DNA of 64,000 nt, taken from assembly GCA_002914845.1 (NCBI GenBank), contig JXTC01000047.1, positions 892,381 to 956,380 on the forward strand. Direction: 5' to 3'. Under the pieces are notes generated by a model that did not search any database, was not told where the DNA came from, and saw only the letters and a list, made by a program, of their open reading frames with translations. This document shows, in pieces, positions 25,761 to 38,380 of this stretch (its first letter is position 1; each line of letters opens with the position of its first letter). The translations under genes and the position numbers were made by a program. The stretch is from Trema orientale (taxonomy: Eukaryota > Streptophyta > Magnoliopsida > Rosales > Cannabaceae).

Positions 25761-26362
25761 TTAGGGTTGCAAACTGATATCAAAACATTATTTTGGGACT
25801 AAGTCAAATTTTGGTTATTATTCAAGTATGAAAATAGTATTAGGTATTTAACTCTTAAGTAAACAACAACCGATTTCATTGATTAAAGGAAGAAACTTAT
25901 AAACGACAATTAACGAGAACTATCAATACTTAGACAATGAACGACAAGTAGGTTAAATACAAGAGGACAACACACAACATGTCGTTCTTTACCCAAACGA
26001 CTTGAAGCTTTCAAAAAAACATATCGTTTTAGGACTTGATACTGTCCCCAGCAATTTTCTTTTCTTTCCTTTAAAAAAAAAAAAAAAAACAAAACAAAAC
26101 AAATAAGAAAAAGGAAGTACAAAAGGGAATGAGGAATTGACTCTCGAGTCTTCCCCCATAATATGGTAGTAAAATACAATACAATACGATAGAAACATCG
26201 CGCATCGAAAAGCCCCATATACCTAAAACCCCAAAATCAGGCGAGTGTGTGTGCGGGGGATCTTCTTCTTCTTCTTCTGCTTCTCCGCGCGGGGGAGGGA
26301 CTGTGCAGCGGATTATCGAATTGGCATATAATCTTTCGCATTCTTATTCCAGACGAGACGAA

Positions 26363-26700
26363 ATGGTTTACATAACTTCCTGGGACGAGTTCGTTGACCG
26401 ATCCGTACAACTCTTCCGCGCCGATCCCGAATCCGTCCGTACAATCTTCTTCTACCCCTAGCCCTAATTTTTCTTTTTCTTTTTTTTTTTCCCTTGTTTG
26501 GGTTACCCAGAAATTCGTCCCTTCCCCCTATTATCAGAATGTAATGCCCAATTCTTGTTATTTATTTATTTTTCTAGTATTTATTATTTGGAATATTTGT
26601 GGATGTAGACTCGATATGTGATGAAATACAGACATTGCGATGGAAAGTTGGTTCTCAAGGTCACCGATAATCGCGAGGTACTAATAATAGTTCTTCTTAT

Positions 26701-26739
<39 letters not shown>

Positions 26740-29086
26740 GTAAAGAGTTATATTGCTTCTATTTTTCATATGAGTGCACTGTNCAGTTTAGTCTCTGATC
26801 ATTTGTTTAATTTATTGATGAAACACATTTGAATTTATCATTGTTTGTATTGGAATTAGTGAATTGTAGCAACTGGGTTTTAATCCAAATATTAAGATTT
26901 CTATTCTAATCTTTTTAGATGATTAAGAAAGCAGATATTACTTTTAAAAGGATTTTTCTCAGGGTTGGAGTTGGAGATGCTAATTTTTCAGTGCTCTTTT
27001 TGTATTTGAGTTGTTTGTCAATTGATATATTCTTATTTTGATACTGGGTCCTCTTGCTGAACCTTACAATCTTTGGTATGGAAGCAAGAAACTCTTGCTT
27101 TATTATCCTAGCACAATTGCTAGTTAAGTACTAGGTTGATTCTAGGTGATATCGAACCCCAAACCTCATGGAAGCAAACCATGGGCTTTGACCAATCAAC
27201 CTACTCCTCATGGGTGTTTGCCAATTTTTTATGTAGCTGACTGCTGTCGGGGGTATTATATTGTCGTAAGCCTAGTGTGATCATGCATGGATTATCCAAA
27301 ATCTTTTACCACAGCCATTATCTTTGTATTCTACTTGTTTCCTATGACGTGTATTTGTTTGCTAATAGGTCTTTATTGGCAAAGCTTAACCCTACAGGAT
27401 GGTGAAAATTCCCAGTTTAACCTACTCATCTCTTGATTTAGATGCTAAATGAGTTGAAAGAAATGTACTGCAAACGGATTTTAGTTAGACAAATGCATTC
27501 TTGATTCACACTAAAACCTTTTTAAATTCCGACTCTTCCACCACTTAACAGTTAACATTGATGGTACAACAAGGGTGTATTACATTTATAAATTACTTCT
27601 ATATCATTACCACGTTTCTCGTGTAGATCTGTGGAAGCTGATGAATTTGGGATTCCGAGGATTGAGGTGCACCTCAGCAGTAGGAAGTTTCTTTACTGTT
27701 TTATTAGCTTTTTTTATGGACATTAATTGGAAGAATACATATATTGTCACAATTTTTTGTTTAGTTATCTGAATTTAATGAGTTCTGTATCTGGTTTCAA
27801 GTGGCACACTCAATGCTAGTACATCACTTTCCAAATATTTAGATATGTTCTAACCTCCTCTAGTATACTTTGTATTTTCAGTAGTACTAACTGTCTAACG
27901 GGGATATCTTCGTGTTTTTCTCATCAATTGGCATGGAATATGTATTAGTATTGTATCGGTAAATTAGGTTCTCTTGGAAGCTGATCAAGTTTTGAATACA
28001 CGTTTCTTGCCTCTGTACTAACATTAATCTGATATCTGTGTCTTTGCACGGTTTTGTTTCCTGTTTCTCTTTTATGTATAATTGTCTTGGATCTTTGTGT
28101 TTGGATTCATTGCATGACATTTGATAATTCTTCCACTGCTACGTTGCACAGTAACATGTGCCAGTTCTCTTATTATCCTTCATTTCCTTATGGCGGATTA
28201 TGTTAAAATGAGGGTAAATGGTAACAGGAATTGAAGCTCTATGTTATTTGTTATACTGCTTGTGTTTCATGCACTTGATAACAGTGAAACACCTCTTAAT
28301 CTTAGGGCATATTGAGAACTCAAAGTTAAGTTTATGAAATGTATTTTTCCTTCGGATACAGAAACCTTGACTAAGTTTATCAAATGTATTTTTCCTTTGG
28401 ATACTGAAACCTTGATTCAAACTTTTTCTTTTTCTTTCTTTCTTTTTTATAGTATACTAGATGCTTTGAACAATTTTCTTATGATTTCTGTCTTCACTTT
28501 GTTGGAAAGAAATTATTACTATGCACATAATTCGATAGCTTGCAATGTGAGGAATATAAACTTGTCTTTACTCATTTGATCACCCTTGTACTTTTTCAGT
28601 GTCTGAAGTTTAAGACGGACCAAGCGCAGGATGCTAAGAAGATGGAAAAGCTTAACAACGTGTTTTTCACTTTGATGGCTCGAGGTCCTGAAGGTAGCAT
28701 CTTTTGTTTAATTTTAGTTTTTCTTTCCTCTGTAGTGCCTCTAACCATGTCAGATTTGTACCACTTTGTATCATTAGATTTGACATCAGTAGGACACAAG
28801 GCAGCATGTCTTCCTGAAAATCCAAATACTAATGTTACATTTTTGCCAAATGAACTGTTTAACAGCGTCTTTTTTGGAAATGAGCTGTTTAATATTGCCA
28901 TTTAGTGAATGAATTTTGTGTTGGAACTATACTTGTACCCGAAGTAGCTATTCACAGTTGATTCAGCTCTAAACAGATTGTTCATCCTTGTTCTTTTCTT
29001 CTTGTACAGCGGATACATCAGAAGTTACTGGGAAAGAGCAGACGGATGCACAGCCGACCAAGAAAGGAAGGGGAAGAAAACAATAA
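26363..29086 (+). CDS. SRP9: Signal recognition particle 9 kDa protein
   Basis: Subunit of the cytosolic SRP Alu domain. With SRP14 it binds SRP RNA and slows translation elongation during ER targeting. Exons are 26363-26434, 26609-26677, 28600-28693 and 29010-29086, giving 103 aa, the usual plant length. The protein begins MVYITSWDEFVDRSVQLFRA, continues TRYVMKYRHCDGKLVLKVTD, then CLKFKTDQAQDAKKMEKLNN and FFTLMARGPE. It ends in a basic tail, KKGRGRKQ. Junctions: exon 1 ends at phase 0 before GTCCGT; exon 3 ends GAA|G with the codon completed by CG of exon 4. Intron 2 is large (1,922 bp) and carries a 37-base T run, an N and a SINE-like sequence. The upstream frame from 26249 is GC-rich leader and is not needed. 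Confidence 0.95.
26702..26738. repeat. Poly(T) run of 37 in SRP9 intron 2
   Basis: An uninterrupted T homopolymer seen directly. It may be a degenerate poly(A) tail of a minus-strand retroposon, or simple slippage. The exact length is unreliable in most sequencing chemistries. Confidence 0.85.
27085..27215 (-). mobile_element. tRNA-derived SINE-like sequence in SRP9 intron 2
   Basis: On the minus strand, a box A-like TAGGTTGATTGG lies about 45 bases before a box B-like GGTTCGATATC. This is the spacing of an RNA polymerase III internal promoter. The downstream part has CTAGCAATTGTGCTAG, a short palindrome. I could not find a poly(A) tail or a clear target duplication, so it may be old or truncated. 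Confidence 0.4.
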
Positions 29087-32000
29087 CTTTGTTAGCTATA
29101 GAAAATAGTCTTTGACAAATCTAGTCGACTCAGATTACTCTCCAAAAATTTTTGCCAGCCATTTTTGCAATGCCTTTTAGCAAGTCCTTGGGAGTATTGA
29201 ATTTCTAATGGTGGGCCTCAAAAGAGCTATTCATTTGCAATTTTTCGGTCTTTGATTGCAGAGCATTTATACTCTCTACTGGGTCAAACTTTCGTAATTG
29301 TGCATCCATCTTTTTTTGTTATTAAGAGTAATGAATCATTGCAAGGTTGATTTTCACGCGTCTATAATTATATTACTTACCCCAATCAACACTTTCAGTA
29401 GCTCTGAAGGGTTTTCTGGGATATTAGCAACTCTTGTTTAGAATATATTAGGGGTTATAAAAATATGACCAAATTTTATGTTTAATTTCAGTAAATGTTC
29501 TTTTGTCAAAAGTTATAGTAAAATATTCGGTATATATATATATGTATATGTATATATATCAAGTGTAAAATTTTATATACCAAGTATAAAAAATTATATA
29601 CTTAGTGCATTTCAGTACAGTAACTAAAATTAGTAGATATGTGTATCTACCAAGTGTAAAAGTATATATACCTGGACATTTAGCTATAAAATTTTAAAAG
29701 TGGACATCTACTTAATCAAATTTAAAATTTTGGTCATCAACCTAAATTTCTCTAATAACTATACAAAAGTGTTGGTGATTAGTGTCCGCATATTTCAACT
29801 CCCTCGCATTACTTGTTAATATTTTATTTTCATGCGACGGTTTAGATCTTTTAACACGGTTATAGTATATATTAGCGAGAATTCAAAGCTTATAATCAAA
29901 AAATGAGTTTAGAAATTTGAATACTGTATATTGTAAATGACTTAAAAAATAATATAATGTAGTATAAAAGAACCTAAATCTAAACATCAAAGTATGTGTG
30001 TTCCCCGAAACGTGTGGATGAGGTCCCAACCAGCTGAACCCACCATCGTTCTCTGTGGTATGGGTCAGTGGAGCAGAGCAGAATGGAATCCATGCATAGT
30101 GTTCTTTTTTTTTTTTTTTTTTTAGAGGGATTTTCGATAAAGGGTATTCTGTAGGGGACCTAATATTTTAGCAATCCAACATTTTTACATATTCCAGTAA
30201 ATCGTGCCAATTCTTTTAGATTTACCCCCTTGAAAAAATAAAAATCCCTTAAAAATGAAATTCACAAGCCAGAGAACCCCCTTTGTTTTGGTGTGGTCTT
30301 CCAACTTTTTGCTCCATCAAAGGTTTCAGAGGCAAAATTCATGTTATTGCACGAGCTATCTGAATTTCAGGATAGCTTAAACCAAAACATAATGTTATGC
30401 CATGGCCGTACCGTCTTACCAGATCCCGAAGCACACCCTCTTTACTTTACTTTTCTCTACTTTACTTTATTAGGGAGCATTAAATGGGTAAAGTGTTTTT
30501 AGATCCATGTGCCATAAAAGCTCGTGAGGTTGTACCTTTTATTTTATTTTTTTTGGGTTATTTGGCTAAGGAAGTTGATTAGAAAACAATGGCAACAGGG
30601 GGAAAAAGAAATATATTCTTCTTTTCATCAATCAGATAAAGGCAGATTGTCAATGGGACAGAATGTTTTTGGTGTTTAGGAGGCTAAGGACAAACTGGGG
30701 TTGTTTTCTTTTATGAATAATAAGTTTTTGTTCCAAGGAGAGTGGGGCAGACAGATTGCTTTCTCTCCCTTTTTCTTTATTACTAAACACCCTTATTCAT
30801 TCTCTCTCCAAAGTGGGCATTAATAATGAGACAGTAGTTTGATTTTGCAACAGATGATATATATACAGGCATATAGTATGTGGACATGTAACGCTATAGC
30901 TAATTGCATAGCAGCATAGGTTAAAATCCTGTCCGGCAAGAAGAATGAGAGGTATAATTCTTGGGAAAAATAAAGGATTGCTTTTTTAAAAGGAGGCTTT
31001 TGGGATTAGACAGCCCTTACAAATATCTCAATTGCTAGTCTTTTCTATTGTAATTCCTTTTCTGAAAAGTTAAACAATAAAAGAAAAATAATAGAAAAAA
31101 GACAATGGGATTGCTAAAAATGTTAATTATTTTGATTGCATTATGTCATTGCTCAGTGATAATTAGTAAAAGGAAAAGGGGAAATTTTTTTCTTTTTTCA
31201 CTTTCTGGGAAGGGAGAATGGAGAGTTGAGAAAGATTAAAAGAGTTCATGCTTTCATGGCTACACATTTTTGGATAAAGTTCATACTTTAGCTTTCATAA
31301 AATGAAATTGTTCTCAAGCTTAAACGTTGTAAAGTATGGCATCCCTGCATTTTCATGGATGTAAATCATGCTTTAAAGCTCCTATTTTTTTTTTCTTTTT
31401 TCTTTTTCTTCTGTTGTTACTAATAATTGTGTTTTGATTCCTTCTTTTATTCCCCTTTTTTTTTCTTTAGCTTACCTTTATGTATGAGAAACTTAATGCA
31501 CTTGCATTACTAATTAAACTATGGTAGAACTAATGCAGAGTTGATCCTCTTAGACATTACAATTGTTCTAAGATCTTCGTATTGAAATTTTAGTCTTTAT
31601 ATCATATGTTCATCTCATCTACTTTAATAAGGGGCATCATGCCTTTATCCTCCACTCAAGACCATTAGATTATGCCTTACGAGTTTTAATTTTTTTTGTC
31701 CACTCGTATGATTTTGTTTCCAAAAAAGGGAATTTTCCATTTAAGAAATAATATAATCTACGTCATGTAGCACATGACATGATTATATAAGCAATTTTTG
31801 TTCTTCCAACACATTGGAGGGGTCTATTTTTTTTTTTTAAATGAAATCAATCTTAATTTGCAATAGCAAGAAACTTCATTTTCTCATAAATGCAATAAAT
31901 AAACCTCCACTTCATGACTGTTACCTACAATAAAAAACTATAATAAGAACAATTAAAAAAAAAAAATCCACTTCAAGATATATATATATATATAGCTCCA

Positions 32001-32829
32001 AATTCTATCAAAAGCGTGAAGGTTATCTCGAAACTCAATTGGTGAAACATGTCGTTTTTATAACAAATCTTTGGCTTTCTTTATTTGGCCTGACTTGCTT
32101 ATATAGAGAGTAATCAGAATCGAAGAGTAAATTAAATAGACTACAATAATCCACTTTTTAGAATAATGTTTTGTATGAAATAATTGCTTTACGTGCATGC
32201 ACATATATGTGTAGTGTGTGTGTTTCAACTTGATGGGCCACTTCTGGAATAATCTTTCCAAATTGACAAGCAAGGCATGGGACATGCATGCTGACTCTAA
32301 TTTATCTCTACCGGGAGATAAAATTTAATTTCCTTATTAATCAATCTGCCTACGTAATTACGAATTAGGATTCTGATTCTGATTTTCTTTTCTTTTTTCT
32401 CTTCATTTTGTACTATTTGATGTAATTAAAATTAGCATAGAAAAAATCTTGGTTACTTTTAATTTGGCCCCTTTTTTCTAATTTGCTATTCATTGACAAT
32501 GACTTAATATACGATACTAGAATTCGGACAATTATGCAACTACCTAATTATTGATTGCAAATTTTTGTTTGCATCTACGCCTGAGTCCAAGGCCCCAAAA
32601 ACCTAGAAAACATGCACAGCTTTGCTCAAGCTTTAAGTGGGTCCAATTAGGGAATTAGATATGACTATACAATAATATCCCATATATATTACATGTTTAT
32701 TTTGCATAAATGCTCATCCAATAATTTTATCAGCTATAATATGTAATGTAACATGTATGTGTATACATGTATGCTTATATAGATTAACCGTACAAGTACT
32801 TCTACACGAGTGTAGCTTACACACGCAAT

Positions 32830-32854
32830 TCGAATATAAAAAAAAAAAAAAAAA
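32830..32854 (+). mobile_element. Minimal retroposon: 8 bases plus poly(A), 16-bp duplication
   Basis: AGCTTACACACGCAAT occurs at 32814-32829 and again at 32855-32870. Between the copies are only TCGAATAT and 17 A residues. A poly(A) tail immediately followed by a long direct repeat is the mark of target-primed reverse transcription (LINE machinery), here almost completely 5' truncated. Confidence 0.65.
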
Positions 32855-33279
32855 AGCTTACACACGCAATGGATTTATACCCAGGTTACTCTCTCTACAT
32901 TTGGTAAGTGAAAACAGTTCAGTCACAATCTTTTTGTTAAATAAGATTCTCTATTTCAGTAATGGAAATCAAGTATCCAATTTTGTTGTTAAATTTCATG
33001 TCCAATCAATAATTGGTTTCCACATCATTTTAAAGTTTAAAACAATATATTAAAGTTAATAGACTTTGACTGGTTAATTTTTAAGTTTGTACACATGAAG
33101 CTTTTCTCTAATTTTTCAACATAAACATGGAGACAGAGTTTATTTATTTTAATATTTGGCGAATGTAACTCTATATAATAATTATCAAACAGTTGATGAA
33201 CCAAAAATCTTACTCTAACTCAAGTTAGATCTCTTAGCACACAATTGGAAATTGTTGTATTTTTTAGAGTTATTATTTG

Positions 33280-33342
33280 ATTATAAGAAGAGTGCTAAAT
33301 GTGTTCTCTAATTATAAGAAGAGTGCTAAATGTGTTCTCTAA
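33280..33342. repeat. Tandem 31-bp duplication
   Basis: Two consecutive copies of ATTATAAGAAGAGTGCTAAA plus TGTGTTCTCTA, identical by eye. Confidence 0.85.
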
Positions 33343-34182
33343 TCTCACTAATTAACATGTATATTTCATTAAATAATTAAATAATGATTATACTGTAGAT
33401 AAAAGAGTAGGTCCTAGCTGATTCTGAAAGGGTGGTCATTGAATATTGTCAATTAACCTTAACTTGCATGAATCATAGTGGCATTATCCTTCCTTAAGCA
33501 GTGTGGGCTGATTTACTTTATATTATTTCCTGCCAAATTTCCGAAGAGGACAACCATTAGTCAATTATAAGGGTCATTTTTTCGTAAGGTTATTTTGGTC
33601 ATTCTACATGCCGTAGACGAAACTTCCCGTTAGTGCTTGCCCAATTTTAGTTCCAATCCAAAATAATCATAATACACAATAATAATTTACAATCAATTCC
33701 TTCGCTTGCGAAAAACAGAATTAGGTATTAAAGTACCTGATTACGCCACACTTTAGAAAGAGAGATGGGAGTGCGAAGTCAACGGTACTGGGACCCATCG
33801 GGCCCCGCGCCATGTCAGTCGCCGAACTAACAGTGTTCACCCCCCCCGGCGCACAATAGCAGTTTTGGGCAGTCAAACAATACGTTGGGGTACGTGTCAA
33901 GCTTTAAGGAGTATATTTACACGTGGCGTTATTTGATTGGACTCTTTTGGCAACGGCTATATAGGATGCTCTCGAGTACTGGTCTGGGACGTGTGGGCCC
34001 CACATTTGACGGATATTTTGATAAAGCCCCGCAGACACAGAGGGAAAATACTTCAAAGCAAAGTAAAAAACAAGTGCCTTATTGGTTTTGGTTAAGACAC
34101 AGCTTTAGTCTTTGCATTATATTACTCTCTTTATTATTTATTTATTTTATTTTTTCTGGCAGAGTCTTTGCCATTTTATTAT

Positions 34183-34348
34183 GGGGATGGCTACGGTAAG
34201 GGTGTCCCTACGTAGGGTCATGCCTTAATTATCGTTAGATGGGAATCTGTGGGGAATAACGGAAATCTGTGGAGAATCTATTTATATACCCATTCAACGG
34301 TGAATAGACAGGGCCCTACGTAGGGGCGCCCCTACTGTAGACGCGTCC
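34183..34348 (+). mobile_element. MITE with TACGTA termini, copy 1 (Mutator-like)
   Basis: A 166-bp unit. It starts GGGGATGGCTACGGTAAGGG and then TGTCCCTACGTAGGG; it ends CCCTACGTAGGGGCGCCCCT and ACTGTAGACGCGTCC. The 33-35-bp termini are imperfect inverses. It is flanked by the exact 9-bp direct repeat TTTTATTAT (34174-34182 and 34349-34357), the duplication size of Mutator-like elements. The interior holds ATCGTTAGATGGGAATCTGT and the inverse CCATTCAACGG. Other copies are at 43575-43763 (inverted) and 56345-56516. Confidence 0.8.
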
Positions 34349-34734
34349 TTTTATTATTATATTAAACTTCTTTTTTTTTTTTCAATTCTTTTTAATTGTC
34401 CACGACTTTGTTTTTGGGCTTTGCCATCACCGTTTCCCGTAGAAATATTCTTAATCATCAATTACTTTGACTTTTAATACGTTCTGATTATGACAAGCTT
34501 TAGTGATGTCTATAAATAATTCGTGACTATTATATAATCAATTTCTTGGGATAGAAAATAAAAAAGAGAATAGATAACGTCAAATAAATAATTTTTTTCC
34601 CTTCAATTTTCCGGTTCAATCAGATAACATTCACTATTTTTTGTTTTTAAAGATTGGTTTTCCTACGTTATCTTAAATGTAAAAAAGGAAGAAAAAACAA
34701 ATTGTGAAGTAGTAGAACTTAACTTATTCAATAT

Positions 34735-34787
34735 TTGTCTCTCAATTCATTTTCAACTAATTGTCTCTCAATTCATTTTCAACTAAT
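34735..34787. repeat. Tandem 26-bp duplication
   Basis: Two consecutive copies of TTGTCTCTCAATTCATTTTC plus AACTAA, identical by eye. Confidence 0.85.
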
Positions 34788-35650
34788 TAATTAATGACAC
34801 AACAGTTAAATTTTAAACTCCTATTTAGTTTTTTTAACTTGTATTCTTATTTAAATTCTTATTGTTATGATCTGTCCATTCAGTTAGGCATAAATTAAGA
34901 GACTATTGGTAGACGATTTGAATTTGTAGCATACTATAACAAAGCTCAATAAATTGATGATGAGTTTTTTTTTTTTTTTAATAAGAAAAACATAGTTCAT
35001 CATATCAAAAATCTTTTGAAAGTTTATGAGTCAAAAGGCAAAATTATAGCAAAAAATTTAGATGTCAAAAAACCAAAATCAGATTTAAATAATTTTTTAA
35101 GGGCAAAAAAATAAGATCAGCCCTTATTATAACGAAATCAAACATATGGTTAAAAATTAAAAGCTCTAGTCTAGGATAAACACACCAAAGGGCAATGCGT
35201 ATTTTATGTCCAACCAATCTTGTAACACATACTTTCTTTAAAAAAAAAAAAAATTATAAAAGCAATAGAATAGTTTGAAGTAACGGAACATAAAAAAACA
35301 TTTGACATACATAGATGTTATGGATACATAAATTGAACTTAGATAGAATCAAAATCCAGAGAGTTATGATGATGATGATGAGGTTGAGGACGTGGCAAAG
35401 CAGGAAAGAGTCACTCCAAATGGGGAATACAAATGTATGTAAATGCAGAGTGGAGAGTTGTTTCAAAGTTTAATCCAATCACCGCATGGTATGTATGTAT
35501 CTGGCAACTAGTAAAACTCAAGCTGCTCAGGTTCAGCTCAGGAGGGATTTCAATTTCGTTTTTTTTTAATAAAAAAAATTAAAACTAAAATTTAAAAAAA
35601 AAAAGTTGAATTGGGAGAAGAGAAAAAGAACAACAAAGGTCTTTGGTGGT

Positions 35651-35723
35651 CCCCACCTTCAAATCTGTGACATAGACGGCAGTTTCGTTCCATTTTTGTG
35701 AGCTGAGCTGAGCTTCCCCCATT

Positions 35724-35758
<35 letters not shown>

Positions 35759-36469
35759 CAATTTCTTTTTTTCTTTATCTCTCTAACTCTTTCTCTCTCT
35801 CTCTCTCTCTGTGTCGCATCTTGGTTTTTATTTAACAGAAACAAATGTATTTTTAAATAATATGTTTTTTTTAAACAAAGAAAAAGAAAAAAAATAATAA
35901 GATGGGGAGTTTGTATTCTTATGGGTGTCAGGCTGTGTGAATTTTCCTCAAGCGAAGCGAAGTCTTCTCTTTCACACCTTTCAATCTCAAACCGAAAAAA
36001 AAAAAAAAAAAGAGCAAAGGGGAAGACGAATCTAGGGTTTGACAGCACCAAGTCCAACAAGGTCTGTTCTCTTCTCTTCTCTTCTTTGGTGCTTTTCTTC
36101 TTCTTCCCTCGCTTCAAATTCAATTCATTTCTCTCTTCAAAATTTCTGATCTCTCTTCTGGGTTTTCCTCTCTTTCATCTCAATTTTCACAGAACCCCAC
36201 CTATCCTTCTACCTCTTCTTAGTTTCACTCCCAATTCTAATTTTCATAAGCTCAACCCGAAAAAAAAAAAAGAAAAGAAAGTTAATTTCTTTTTTGGGCT
36301 CTTTTCTGTTAAGAATGGGGTTTTCTCTATCTGGGTCTTTTGGGTTGTTGAGCTTTTTATGATTGAAACAGCTATCTGGGTTTTCTTTCTTTATGGTTCG
36401 TTTTGGTTGGACTTATTGGGTTTGAGAAATTAGGGATTTTTCTTTCTTGGGGTTTTTTGTCTTCTTAAT
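35651..36469 (+). promoter_or_regulatory. WRKY promoter and 5' leader with CT tracts and two uORFs
   Basis: CT dinucleotide runs lie at 35729-35756 and 35792-35810. From about 36060 the sequence is C/T-rich leader. Two short upstream frames lie close to the main start: 36315-36362 (15 codons) and 36359-36433 (24 codons). The stop of the first overlaps the ATG of the second as ATGA. The second stops 36 bases before the main ATG at 36470. Whether the leader is spliced cannot be decided here. Confidence 0.5.

Positions 36470-38380
<1,911 letters not shown>

Larger units (their letters stand above)
21979..26362. other. Spacer with hairpin, LTR-like remnant and TIR elements
   Basis: Holds the permease promoter (TA-rich just before the start), a strong 26-bp-arm hairpin (22907-22970), a two-copy 278-bp tandem repeat with an LTR-like right part (22991-23890), a weak foldback (about 23935-24310), two TIR elements (about 24531-25102 and 25109-25760), and the SRP9 promoter and leader (about 26150-26362). 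No coding gene is supported. Confidence 0.55.
29087..35650. other. Long spacer between SRP9 and the WRKY gene
   Basis: No gene is supported over 6.5 kb. The stretch contains the SRP9 3' UTR (first ~300 bp), a weak foldback (about 29447-29760, TATGACCAAATTTTA against TAAAATTTTGGTCAT), a 25-bp poly(A) micro-insertion (32830-32854), tandem duplications at 33280-33342 and 34735-34787, and a MITE with 9-bp duplication (34183-34348). A comparatively GC-rich tract at about 33770-34040 has a C8 run and GCTATATAGG at 33957; it looks promoter-like, but no coding exon follows. Confidence 0.5.

Noticed and set aside
28540..28905. Longer plus-strand reading through SRP9 exon 3 into its intron
   Set aside because: The SRP9 frame is cut cleanly by GT at 28694 and resumes at 29010; the read-through part has no SRP9 similarity.
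33885..34199. Plus-strand open frame of about 104 codons
   Set aside because: No recognisable domain; it runs into the MITE at 34183 and has no splice-linked neighbours.
35515..35545. miR390-like word AGCTCAGGAGGGAT
   Set aside because: Only 14 bases match, the 3' third differs, and no star-like partner or hairpin is present downstream.
35921..36433. Plus-strand open frame of about 170 codons before the WRKY gene
   Set aside because: Low-complexity Phe/Ser/Lys sequence from a pyrimidine-rich leader and an A run, with no domain. Only its last part is noted, as a uORF.
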